Under the pieces are notes generated by a model, which was given only the letters and a program-made list of their open reading frames with translations, ran no database searches and had not been told where the DNA came from. A DNA stretch of 64,000 nt, from positions 1-64,000 of the forward strand of contig NZ_JAPESW010000003.1 of assembly GCF_028527925.1 (NCBI RefSeq), read 5' to 3'. The DNA comes from Cellulomonas fimi (GTDB taxonomy: Bacteria; Actinomycetota; Actinomycetes; Actinomycetales; Cellulomonadaceae). The translations under genes were made by a program, and so were the position numbers. Position 1 is the first letter of the stretch. Every line of letters begins with the position of its first letter. This document shows, piece by piece, positions 42,358 to 50,088 of the stretch.

Positions 42358-43250
42358 GACGCACCCCCCACCGGCGTCGTCGCGTCGACCTGCGGCTGCC
42401 CGTGACGGTCGGGGGTCGCGACGAGGAATCGGGCCGGGACGTCGACGCCCGAGAGGCGCTTCATCCACCAGAACCCGGCGGCGAACAGCGCGATGACGAC
42501 CACCAGCACGGCCTGCCCGGTCGGTGTGCCGTACGGCGCGACGTACGTCGGGTTCAGGATCGCCAGGCCGAAGATCATGAGCGTCGAGAAGCCCATGACG
42601 ATCTGCGCGGACCTGCGGGTCGAGGACCGGCCCGCCGACACGCGCTGGCGCATGTCGAGCTCGGCGCGCGCGGACTCCGAGACCGACGTGAGCACCTGCC
42701 GCAGGCCCGGGCCGCGCAGGCGCGAGTTGAGGATCAGCGCCGCGACGACGAGGTCGGCGCTCGGGTCGTCGAGGTCGTCCGCGAACCGCTGGAGGGCCGT
42801 GCCGAGCGGGACGCGCACCCGCAGCCGGTCGACGAGCATGCGGAGCTGCGGCTGGATGGTCGGCGACGCCGCGTAGACGGTCGCGGGGATCGCCTGCTCG
42901 AGGCCGACCGCGCCGGCGATCGTGTCGCGCAGCGACTCGGCCCACGACGCGAGGCCCTCGAGCCGGGCCATCGCCTGCCGCTCCGCTTTCGCCCCGCCGA
43001 AGAGCGACGTCCACGACAGGACGAGCGCCGCGGCGGCGACGGCCGCGACCGGCCACCGCGTCAGGACGAGCACCACGACGGCCGCGACGGCCGCGAGGAG
43101 CGCCCGGCGGCCGAGCCGGTCGACGAGCGACGGCCCGCCGTGCACGACGCCTGCGTCCCGGGTGCGCGGTCGCAGCGACTCGACGAGCAGCGCGATGCCG
43201 AGGCCGACGACGGCCCCCGCGAGGACGATGAAGATCGTGGACGGCGCCAT
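42354..43250 (-). CDS. tadB: TadB-like type II/IV secretion system F protein
   Basis: 298 aa from ATG 43250, overlapping the tadA stop by one base. Four TM segments (FIVLAGAVVGLGIALLVESL; LLAAVAAVVVLVL; IVMGFSTLMIFGLAIL; VLVVVIALFAAGFWW) surround the T2SSF core LEGLASWAESLRDTIAGAVGLEQAI and SESARAELDMRQRVSAGRSSTRRSAQ. Platform protein contacting the TadA ATPase. Confidence 0.87.
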   Translation of the reverse strand: MAPSTIFIVLAGAVVGLGIALLVESLRPRTRDAGVVHGGPSLVDRLGRRALLAAVAAVVVLVLTRWPVAAVAAAALVLSWTSLFGGAKAERQAMARLEGLASWAESLRDTIAGAVGLEQAIPATVYAASPTIQPQLRMLVDRLRVRVPLGTALQRFADDLDDPSADLVVAALILNSRLRGPGLRQVLTSVSESARAELDMRQRVSAGRSSTRRSAQIVMGFSTLMIFGLAILNPTYVAPYGTPTGQAVLVVVIALFAAGFWWMKRLSGVDVPARFLVATPDRHGQPQVDATTPVGGAS

Positions 43251-44560
43251 CACAGGCCCCGCATCGCGTAGCCGGGCGAGTAGCCCACGGCGACGAGCTC
43301 GTCGAGGCAGGCGATCGGCGCGGACGCGACCGCGACGCCGTCCGGCCCCGGCGCGAACACCTCGCTGGACAGCACGCGGCCGTCGATGCCGTTGACCTCG
43401 CGGATGCTCGCGACGAACCGGCGCAGCCGCCCCCCGTGCAGGTAGTCGTTCTGCTTCTGCACGAACACGACGAAGTCGATCGCGCCGGCGATGAGCATCA
43501 TCGTGGCCTCGACGGGCAGGCGCTCCTGCGACTGGATCGCGTAGGTCGAGATGCGGTTGAAGACCTCGATCGACGAGTTCGCGTGGATCGTGGACAGCGA
43601 CCCGTCGTTGCCCTGGCTCATCGCGTTGAGCATCGTGACGATCTCGTCGCCGAGCACCTCGCCGACGATGACGCGGCTGGGGTTCATGCGCAGGCTGCGG
43701 CGCACGAGCTCGGCCATGCTGATCGCGCCGTTGCCCTCGGAGTTGGGCAGCCGCTCCTCGAACGCGACGACGTTCGGGTGCAGGTCGGGGAACTCCCCGA
43801 GGCCGAGCTCGAGCGCGCGCTCGACGGTGATGAGGCGCTCGTGCGGGCCGATCTCGTTGGCCAGCGCGCGGAGCATCGTCGTCTTCCCGGCGTTCGTCGC
43901 GCCCGCGATCATGATGTTCTTGCGCGCCGCGACGGCCGCCGACAGGAACGCCGCGATCTCGTTGGTCACCGAGCCGAGCCGCACGAGGTCGTCGAGGTGC
44001 ACGCGGGACAGGCGCGCCCGCCGGATCGAGATCGAGGGCCGTGCGCACACGTCCATCACGGCCGACATGCGGCTGCCGTCGGGCAGACGGATGTCGAGCT
44101 GCGGGTTCGCCGAGTCGAACGGGCGGCTCGACAGGCCCGAGTAGGCGCCGAGGATCTGGATGAGCTCGACGAGCTCGTCGTCGGAGTCCGCGACGGGCGG
44201 CATCCGCGCCTCGCGGCCGTCCGCGTACTGCACGAAGACGTTGTCGCAGCCGTTGATGTCGACGTTCTCGACGTCCCGGTCGTCGAGCAGCGGCTGGAGG
44301 CGGCCGACGCCGTACAGCGCCGCGTGGATCCCGGACGCGAGCTCGCTCTCCTCGACCGGCGACGGCGGCGTGCGACCGGCGGCGATCTCCGCCCGCGCGT
44401 AGGCGTCGAGCACCCGATTGACGACGGCGCGGGCGAACTGCCGCTCGTCCTGCCCCGACATCTGGGCCACGCCCGCCGCGGCGTCGTCACGGCGCTGCCG
44501 CGCGAGGATGTCCGCGACCTCCTCGCGGAGCCGGCGCACCAGCGCCTGGTCGACCGCCAT
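43250..44560 (-). CDS. tadA: TadA/CpaF-type secretion ATPase
   Basis: 436 aa, normal length. Walker A IMIAGATNAGKTTMLRAL (about 214-231), Asp box LITVERALELGLGEFPDLHPNVVAFEER, Walker B PSRVIVGEVLGDEIVTMLNAMSQGNDGSLSTIHANSS with the His box. The N-terminal region includes VENVDINGCDNVFVQYADG typical of CpaF. This hexameric ATPase powers Tad pilus extrusion and possibly retraction. It begins 10 bases after the tadZ stop. Confidence 0.92.
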   Translation of the reverse strand: MAVDQALVRRLREEVADILARQRRDDAAAGVAQMSGQDERQFARAVVNRVLDAYARAEIAAGRTPPSPVEESELASGIHAALYGVGRLQPLLDDRDVENVDINGCDNVFVQYADGREARMPPVADSDDELVELIQILGAYSGLSSRPFDSANPQLDIRLPDGSRMSAVMDVCARPSISIRRARLSRVHLDDLVRLGSVTNEIAAFLSAAVAARKNIMIAGATNAGKTTMLRALANEIGPHERLITVERALELGLGEFPDLHPNVVAFEERLPNSEGNGAISMAELVRRSLRMNPSRVIVGEVLGDEIVTMLNAMSQGNDGSLSTIHANSSIEVFNRISTYAIQSQERLPVEATMMLIAGAIDFVVFVQKQNDYLHGGRLRRFVASIREVNGIDGRVLSSEVFAPGPDGVAVASAPIACLDELVAVGYSPGYAMRGL

Positions 44561-44570
44561 GCGCGCCCCC

Positions 44571-45353
44571 TCAGATCCCGGCCCGCACGGCGCCCTGCGA
44601 CGCGCCGAGGTCGGCGACGGGCGCGACGAGCTGACGCGCCGAGCGCACGAGCAGCGAGCGCTCGACCCCGCGGTCGAGCCGCCCGGCGACGACGTCGGCG
44701 GCGCGCTGGTCCTCGGCGACCTGCCCCAGGACGGTCACGGGCAGCCCTTCGTGCGCGAGGAGCTGCGCGAGCTCGCCGAGCGACCGGCGGTCCCGGCTGT
44801 CCGCCACGAGGGCGACGCCCACGGCGGGCAACCGGCGGGTCGAGGTCGCGCGCATCTGCGCGAGCCAGCGCAGGCGCTCCCGCAGGTGCGCGTACGACTC
44901 CAGGCGCGGGCGCGCGAGCAGCACGAGCACGTCGGCCGCCGCGACGACGGGCATGACCGGGCTGCCGGCGTGGATCCGCCCGCAGTCGACGACGACGTCC
45001 CGGGTCGGGTGGTGCGCCAACGCCGCCGCGAGCGCCGGCACCGCCGGCGCGATGCCCGTCATCTGCTCGGGGCTCGTCACGCCGCACAGCACGTCGAGGC
45101 CGCCCTCGAGCTGCTGCAGGTGGTCGTCGAGGCTGTCGTTCGCGAGCCCGCGACGCGCGTCGGCCGCGAGCGACAGGATCCCGCGCTCCGGGTCGAGCGG
45201 CCCTCGCGAGGCCGTCCGGCCCAGCAGCGACACGTCGCCGCCGGCGGGGTCCGCGTCGGCGAGGACGACGTCCGAGGGCCACACGCCGGCGAGGACGCGC
45301 GCGGTCGTGCTGACCCCGGGCGATCCCTTCGCGGAGCCGATCGCGACCAGCAC
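44571..45353 (-). CDS. tadZ: TadZ/CpaE-like ParA-fold protein
   Basis: 260 aa from GTG 45353, two bases after the cpaB stop. A ParA/MinD-like fold begins MLVAIGSAKGSPGVSTTARVLAG; the second P-loop lysine is replaced (GVST), so ATP use may be altered. VVLADADPAGGDVSLL and VVVDCGRIHAGSPV correspond to the switch regions. Family role: placing the Tad machine at a pole or site on the membrane. A typical receiver domain is absent. Confidence 0.82.
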   Translation of the reverse strand: MLVAIGSAKGSPGVSTTARVLAGVWPSDVVLADADPAGGDVSLLGRTASRGPLDPERGILSLAADARRGLANDSLDDHLQQLEGGLDVLCGVTSPEQMTGIAPAVPALAAALAHHPTRDVVVDCGRIHAGSPVMPVVAAADVLVLLARPRLESYAHLRERLRWLAQMRATSTRRLPAVGVALVADSRDRRSLGELAQLLAHEGLPVTVLGQVAEDQRAADVVAGRLDRGVERSLLVRSARQLVAPVADLGASQGAVRAGI

Positions 45354-45355
45354 GG

Positions 45356-46078
45356 TCAGCCCTCCTGACCCACGACCGGCGTCCCGCGGCTCACGAGGAC
45401 GGCCGAGAGCGACGCCTCGGCTGCCGCCGCGGCCAGCTCGGCGCCGTCGGACTCGTCGACGATGAACGTCGCGGTCACCTGACCGCCGTTCGCCCCCTCC
45501 GTCGGGGTGGTCGCCGAGCTCACGAGCGCGTCGGCCACGAGCACGGTGCCCTTGCCGTCCACGACCCGGACGAGCTGGACGACGTCACCCGCGACCAGGC
45601 CGGACGCGGGCGCACGCCCCTCCTCGAACGACGCACCGACCGCGACCTTGCCGTCCTGCAGCGTGCGGGTCGCGGTGAGCATCGAGGTGTCGACGAGCTG
45701 GCCCTTCGTGACGGCGATCCGCGCGAACTGCCCCACGACGAGGTCCTGCTGCGACGCGGGCACCAGGAGGGTGCCCTCGGACGCGACGGGCGTGGTGGCG
45801 AGCGCGTCGGCGGTGATCTCCTCGCCGACCGCGATGTCGCGGGCGGCGACCAGCACGGGGACGCGCTCGTCGGCGCGCAGGGCGAGCAGGCCGGCCGCCG
45901 CGGCACCTCCGACGATGAGCAGCACCGCGAACGCGGCGAGCAGCGGGCGCCGCTCGCGCGGTGCGTGCGGGAGCCGGTCGGCGCGCGCGGCTCCCGCCGA
46001 CCTCATCCCGCGCTCGTCACGGGCGCGGCGGCGGTCCTGCGCGGCCACGCCTCCGGGCGTGCTCGTGTTCACCGTCAT
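45356..46078 (-). CDS. cpaB: CpaB/RcpC-like SAF-domain protein
   Basis: 240 aa from ATG 46078. A basic N-terminus is followed by one TM at about 46-66 (LLAAFAVLLIVGGAAAAGLLAL) and an SAF domain (VPVLVAARDIAVGEEITADALATTPV). The CpaB C-terminal region (LVAGDVVQLVRVVDGKGTVLVADALV) completes it. Periplasmic or cell-wall-facing component of the Tad pilus. First gene of the pilus operon; a TATAGT box lies about 50 bases upstream. Confidence 0.85.
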   Translation of the reverse strand: MTVNTSTPGGVAAQDRRRARDERGMRSAGAARADRLPHAPRERRPLLAAFAVLLIVGGAAAAGLLALRADERVPVLVAARDIAVGEEITADALATTPVASEGTLLVPASQQDLVVGQFARIAVTKGQLVDTSMLTATRTLQDGKVAVGASFEEGRAPASGLVAGDVVQLVRVVDGKGTVLVADALVSSATTPTEGANGGQVTATFIVDESDGAELAAAAAEASLSAVLVSRGTPVVGQEG

Positions 46079-46128
46079 CGATGGGGGTCCAACCTCACGC
46101 TGCGAGCGGTTCGTGCAAGGACTGCATG

Positions 46129-46134
46129 ACTATA
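46129..46134 (-). promoter_or_regulatory. Candidate -10 TATAGT for the Tad operon
   Basis: TATAGT on the minus strand, in the most AT-rich piece of the 153-base divergent region (46079-46231). It lies about 50 bases before ATG 46078. No good -35 can be seen. Confidence 0.4.
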
Positions 46135-46194
46135 TGGGCAAATCGGACGGTCACGATCCCGACCGCGCACGGTCGCGACCGGTCCCGGCGCGTC

Positions 46195-46200
46195 TACCAT
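46195..46200 (+). promoter_or_regulatory. -10 box TACCAT for the FHA transcript
   Basis: TACCAT ends 31 bases before the ATG of the 27-aa ORF at 46232. It faces the opposite way to the Tad promoter. Confidence 0.4.
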
Positions 46201-46231
46201 GGCCGCCGACCACAGCCCGAGGAGGCCTTCC

Positions 46232-46315
46232 ATGGCGGCGAGCGCGCACTTGCCTGCGGCGACATCCCCCGCGCGACGAGGCACCGCCCGTCGGCACGCA
46301 GGCGGTGTCCGGTGA
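46232..46315 (+). CDS. 27-aa upstream ORF coupled to FHA gene
   Basis: ATG 46232 follows GAGGAGG with six bases spacing, one of the strongest ribosome binding sites in the window. The peptide is Ala/Arg-rich (MAASAHLPAATSPARRGTAR then 7 more) and ends CGG TGA. The TGA overlaps the GTG of the FHA gene (GTGA at 46312-46315). The FHA gene has only a weak site of its own, so this ORF probably delivers ribosomes to it. It resembles no known protein. Confidence 0.5.
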   Translation: MAASAHLPAATSPARRGTARRHAGGVR

Positions 46316-47316
46316 CCGGGCGCCCGCACGCTTCACCTGATCGGGTGGCGGCCGTCCCGGCGACGTGGCCGCTCGTCCGGGCCCGGCTCGCACCGGACGG
46401 CACGGGGACCGTGCACGTGAACGAGCACGCCTCCGCGTGCGCGGCCCCCTCGACGGCCCGCCTGCGGGCCGGTGCGCTCGCGCGGGCCGTCGCGGTGGCC
46501 CGCACCGTGGGGCGGCCGGTCCGCGTCGTGCTCGCCGACGCGGCCGGCGCGTCGCTGCTGGCCGCGCACCCCGACGGCACGCTGCGCACCCTCCCGGCCG
46601 ACGGACCGGGTGTGCTCGTCGACGTCCCACCGGCGCCCTGCCGCCGGTGCGGGTCCGACCAGCCGGTCGCGGCGCTCGCGTGCGGTGCGTGCGGCACGCT
46701 CGAGCCGCTGCGCGTCGAGACCGACCCCGTCGCCGTGCTCGACGCGGCGACGCTCAGCCAGCCCGACGAGGGCCTGCTCGCGTCGCTCCCGGCACCGCGC
46801 CCCGTCCCCGCGCTGCCGACCGTGCCGGGCGACCTGCCGGACGGCCTCGCGCGGGCGTCCGTCCCGGCCCTGCCGGACGGCGTCGCTGCTGCGGCCGTCC
46901 TGGCCCTGCCGGATGGCCTCTCGCCGGTGTCCGTCCCGGTGCTGCCGCCCGAGCCCGCAGCGGCCGGGGCGGTGCGCGGCGCGGCCGTGACGTCGCCCGA
47001 GCGCGCCCTGGTCCTGACGGTCGACGGTGGTGCGCCCGTGCGCGTGCCCGGCGGCGCGTCGCTCGGTCGCGACCCGGTGGCCCCGACCGGGCGGACGCCG
47101 GTGCGCGTGGTCGGGGCGACGGTGTCGAAGACGCACGCGCTCGTCGACGTCGAGCCCGACGGGACGATCCTGGTCACCGACTTCAGCTCGACGAACGGCA
47201 CCCACGTGCTGCTCGACGCTCCCGTGCGGCTCGTGCCGCACACGCCCGTCGCCGTGCCGGCCGGCACGGTGGTGCTGCTCGGCGAGGTGCGCTGCACGCT
47301 CGGCCTGAGCGCCTGA
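46312..47316 (+). CDS. FHA-domain protein with zinc-ribbon-like motif
   Basis: 334 aa from GTG 46312. The first 110 residues are an alpha/beta region of unknown type. A zinc-ribbon-like motif C-x2-C (PCRRCGSD) and C-x2-C (LACGACGT) follows at about 113-136. Pro/Ala-rich repeats (VPALPDGV, VLALPDGL, VPVLPPEP) lead to a C-terminal FHA domain at about 235-330, with ASLGRD, TVSKTHALVDVE and SSTNGTHV. FHA domains bind phosphothreonine, often in type VII or cell-division signalling. It is divergent from the Tad operon. No Ser/Thr kinase is in the window. Confidence 0.82.
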   Translation: MTGRPHASPDRVAAVPATWPLVRARLAPDGTGTVHVNEHASACAAPSTARLRAGALARAVAVARTVGRPVRVVLADAAGASLLAAHPDGTLRTLPADGPGVLVDVPPAPCRRCGSDQPVAALACGACGTLEPLRVETDPVAVLDAATLSQPDEGLLASLPAPRPVPALPTVPGDLPDGLARASVPALPDGVAAAAVLALPDGLSPVSVPVLPPEPAAAGAVRGAAVTSPERALVLTVDGGAPVRVPGGASLGRDPVAPTGRTPVRVVGATVSKTHALVDVEPDGTILVTDFSSTNGTHVLLDAPVRLVPHTPVAVPAGTVVLLGEVRCTLGLSA

Positions 47317-47336
47317 GCGCCTGAGCGCGTGAGCGC
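47305..47336 (+). repeat. 8-bp tandem repeat spanning the FHA stop codon
   Basis: CTGAGCGC three times and GTGAGCGC once, in direct succession. The first copies contain the last codons and the TGA at 47314-47316. Loss or gain of a unit would change the C-terminal residues. Confidence 0.65.
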
Positions 47337-47433
47337 CTGACCGACATCGGGCGCCTCAGCACGTGACCGGCTGAGCACCCGACGCGGCACCCACCGCAGA
47401 CGCCGGCGTGGCCACGCCCGCGGGTCGGTGGTT

Positions 47434-48456
47434 CTAGCGCGAGACGACGCTCTGGATCTCGGCGACCGGGACCTCAGCGGTCGCGGAGATCGTCTGCGCG
47501 GGCAGCGCGGTGGGGTTCGGGTCCTCCGACGAGACCCACGACGCGGTCCAGGTCGCCTGCGCGGTCAGCGTCGCGGTGGGCTGCGACTGCCCCGCCTTGA
47601 CGGGCTGGTTCGCGCTGGACCGGACGAACCGCAGCGCGCACGTCGTGGTCGCCGCACCGCCGCCCCACGGGGTGCCCGTGTCGGGGCAGGTCACGGACTC
47701 GGCCCCGGGGGCGCTGACCTGCAGGGCGGACAGGGCGGCATCGACGCGCGCCCACGTGCCCGACGGGATCTGCGCGGTCACCGACACCGTGGTGGCAGCG
47801 TCCTCGACCCACACCCAGGTGTCGGTGCCGACGACCGTGGCCCCGGTCCCCGACAGGCTCGGGTTCCAGCGGATGGTCCCGCGGGGCAGGTCCATCGACT
47901 CCGACGCGATCTGCGCGAGCACCTCGGGGTCGACCTCCGCGTCCTGCGGAGGCACCGGGTCGGTCGGTCCGACCCAGACCGCCGGGTGGGACAGGTAGTA
48001 CTCGGTCGCGACCTCTCCGGGAGCGGCAGCGCTGCACGTCGCCTCGTACCAGTGGCCTTCGGTGTCGGTCGCGTGCTCCTCCCAGCCCTGGTGCAGCAGG
48101 CCCTGGTTGGCGAAGTCGTCGAGGGTGTCGGACTCGCGAGCCGGTCCGCCGAGCTTCCAGTACTCGTAGTACTCGGCCCCCGTCGGCCCCCGGCCCATCC
48201 AGCACAGCGGCGCGACCGTGCGCGTCGTGGTGCTCGTGAACGTCCGGCCGCCCGACGTCGACCCGGACTGCGAGACCGTCACCTGGATCGACCCGCCCGA
48301 CGACCCGCCGCTCGTGCCGGTGCCGGGGCCGCTCGAGTCGCCGGGCCCCGCGGTCTCCTCCTGGCCGAACGGCGGGTCGTCCGCCACAGCGGCCGTGAGC
48401 GGGACCAGGACCAGCGCGACGGACAGGCCGAGAACGGCGGCGGGCCGCCTCAGCAT
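47434..48456 (-). CDS. Secreted protein of unknown function
   Basis: 340 aa from ATG 48456. Signal peptide MLRRPAAVLGLSVALVLVPL ending AAVADD; a Gly/Ser/Thr linker at about 30-65; then a domain with CWMGRGPTGAEYYEYWKLGG, WYEATCSAAAPGEVATEYYLSHP and CPDTGTPWGG...TTTCALRFV. Four cysteines could make two disulfides. The C-terminus is beta-rich with no anchor. It overlaps the upstream lipoprotein gene by 7 bases (ATGCTGA), so both are one operon, divergent from the ESX-like operon at 49249. I do not recognise the family. Confidence 0.7.
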   Translation of the reverse strand: MLRRPAAVLGLSVALVLVPLTAAVADDPPFGQEETAGPGDSSGPGTGTSGGSSGGSIQVTVSQSGSTSGGRTFTSTTTRTVAPLCWMGRGPTGAEYYEYWKLGGPARESDTLDDFANQGLLHQGWEEHATDTEGHWYEATCSAAAPGEVATEYYLSHPAVWVGPTDPVPPQDAEVDPEVLAQIASESMDLPRGTIRWNPSLSGTGATVVGTDTWVWVEDAATTVSVTAQIPSGTWARVDAALSALQVSAPGAESVTCPDTGTPWGGGAATTTCALRFVRSSANQPVKAGQSQPTATLTAQATWTASWVSSEDPNPTALPAQTISATAEVPVAEIQSVVSR

Positions 48457-49049
48457 GTCCCGGACACCTCGTTGGTGGCGACCAGCCAGCGGTCCTCGCC
48501 CGGCACGCGGGTCAGCGTGTAGGCCTTGTGCTTCTTCTCGCCGAACCCCGCCTCGGCGGGCGTGTAGGTGCGGGTCGCGTCCGCGAAGGTGGCCTTCGAG
48601 AAGTCCTCGCAGATCTCGCCGGTCGCCTGGTCCCCCGTGACGGCGACGTTGCTCACGCGCGTCTCGAGCACGCCGCCGATGGACGCCTGGATCGCGACGT
48701 TCTTGTCGACCACCTTCTGCATGGCCCCCTGCAGCTCGGGCGACGCGATGAGGGAGAAGGCGGGGCTCACCGTGTTGGTCCGCAGGGTCCGCCAGTACTC
48801 CTTCTCGTACGTGGCGAGCCAGTTGTGGACGTCGGCCTCGTCGCCCGTGAGCGCCGGCACGTCCGTGAACACGATCCCGAGCTCGGGGTCGGACAGGTCG
48901 TCCACCTCGGGCTCCGGGGTCGGGGTGGCGCTCGGCGTCGGCGTCGTGGTCGGCGCCGCGGTGAGACCCGCGGGCTCCTCGGCCCCGCCGCACCCCGCCA
49001 GCAGGCCCACGACCAGCGTCGACACCACGACCACGACCCAGCGGCTCAT
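48450..49049 (-). CDS. Lipoprotein of unknown function
   Basis: 199 aa from ATG 49049; GGAAGGG five bases upstream decides it. Signal peptide with lipobox LLAGC (Cys about 20), then a Thr/Pro linker. A folded domain (VDDLSDPELGIVFTDVP, ADVHNWLATYEKEYWRTL, VVDKNVAIQASIGGVLETRVSNVAVTGDQATGEICEDFSK, LTRVPGEDRWLVATNEVSG) has the cystatin/NTF2-like look of many actinobacterial lipoproteins. It is co-transcribed with the secreted protein at 47434. Partner or substrate unknown. Confidence 0.75.
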   Translation of the reverse strand: MSRWVVVVVSTLVVGLLAGCGGAEEPAGLTAAPTTTPTPSATPTPEPEVDDLSDPELGIVFTDVPALTGDEADVHNWLATYEKEYWRTLRTNTVSPAFSLIASPELQGAMQKVVDKNVAIQASIGGVLETRVSNVAVTGDQATGEICEDFSKATFADATRTYTPAEAGFGEKKHKAYTLTRVPGEDRWLVATNEVSGTC

Positions 49050-49096
49050 CTGCGCCCTTCCTGCGACCCTCGGCCCGGTCGACCGAACCGACCGAT

Positions 49097-49102
49097 ACCG
49101 TA
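49097..49102 (-). promoter_or_regulatory. -10 box TACGGT for lipoprotein operon
   Basis: TACGGT inside CGGTACGGT on the minus strand, 47 bases before ATG 49049. The same nine bases occur on the plus strand at 56092-56100 before the other ESX-like locus. Confidence 0.4.
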
Positions 49103-49209
49103 CCGAATGCCCCGAGAGGCCGCGGCGTGGCCGTCGGCAGGACGCCCGGTCGTGCGGCCGTCCGGGGGGTGCGGTGGACGAGCGGTCACGCACTCCCGGG
49201 GGTCGCCAC

Positions 49210-49215
49210 TAGGGT
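49210..49215 (+). promoter_or_regulatory. -10 box TAGGGT for the ESX-like operon
   Basis: TAGGGT lies 33 bases before GTG 49249, leaving room for the AAGGG ribosome binding site seen there. Confidence 0.4.
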
Positions 49216-49248
49216 GCTGTCCGAAATCGCCGGATTCGAAGGGTGGAC

Positions 49249-50088
49249 GTGAGCATGGCTCGTCTGGACGTCGTGCGGCGCAGGGTCGCCCTCAGTGAGG
49301 ACGAGCTCGAGACGCTCCGTCTGCTCCACAACGGGGAGCCCGCTCCCGAGGAGGCACGCGCCGCGCTCGTGCGTGCCGGCGTCGTCGATGACGACGGCGC
49401 CGTGCACCCGCTCGTCGTCGACCTGGTCCGGACCGTGACGGAGCCGATGATCCAGGCGTCGGTCGAGACCGCGGGGCCGCAGGGACCCACGCTCGCCGTG
49501 CTCGCGGTGCGCGAGGAGACGGTCTGGTACACGGACCCGTGGCCCCAGGGCGGCGACGACGCCGGGGCGGTCTACTGCCAGGACGAGCTGCCGCAGGTCC
49601 TGTGGATCCTCGCCCGGCTCGCCGGGCTGCGCCGCCGCGAGGTGCCGAAGATCGCGACGCCGTTCACGGTCCCGCTGCGGGCGGTCGACGCGGTGGTCCA
49701 GACGATGAGCCTGACCGACGACACGTGGGAGCCGGCCAAGGTCGTCGCCACGGCGCAGCTCGAGCGCTTCTTCGGCGAGGTCGCCGAGGCGGACCGGTCG
49801 ATGCTCCTGGCGACGCTGTCCTTCCTCGAGTCGACCGCCCGCGTGAGCCTCGTGTGGGGCCCGGACGCCGCGACCGACGCCCGGGGCCTCGCGCTGTGGG
49901 ACTGCGGGCCCGGCGGCTACTGGGTGCGCGAGCAGCCCGCCGAGCCGCTGCGTCCCGAGGACGTCACGCCGGACACGCTCGCGATGTTCCGCCCGGTGTC
50001 CGGCGGCGAGGTGTGGGGGCTCCTCGCGGGCCTCCTCCCGTCGTCGGCCGACCTGCGGTCGGTGCTGGCCCGGGTCGGCGCGTCGTGA
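49249..50088 (+). CDS. EspG-like secretion chaperone candidate
   Basis: 279 aa from GTG 49249 (AAGGG five bases upstream; ATG 49255 also possible). A mixed alpha/beta protein with N-terminal helix LSEDELETLRLLHNGE, a long middle strand region (LAVLAVREETVWYTD) and helices (ELPQVLWILARLAGLRRREVP, LERFFGEVAEADRSMLLATLSFLEST). Length and layout fit EspG-type chaperones that bind type VII substrates, but no diagnostic motif can be read, so the call rests mainly on context. Its TGA overlaps the start of the next gene (GTGA). Confidence 0.45.
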   Translation: MSMARLDVVRRRVALSEDELETLRLLHNGEPAPEEARAALVRAGVVDDDGAVHPLVVDLVRTVTEPMIQASVETAGPQGPTLAVLAVREETVWYTDPWPQGGDDAGAVYCQDELPQVLWILARLAGLRRREVPKIATPFTVPLRAVDAVVQTMSLTDDTWEPAKVVATAQLERFFGEVAEADRSMLLATLSFLESTARVSLVWGPDAATDARGLALWDCGPGGYWVREQPAEPLRPEDVTPDTLAMFRPVSGGEVWGLLAGLLPSSADLRSVLARVGAS

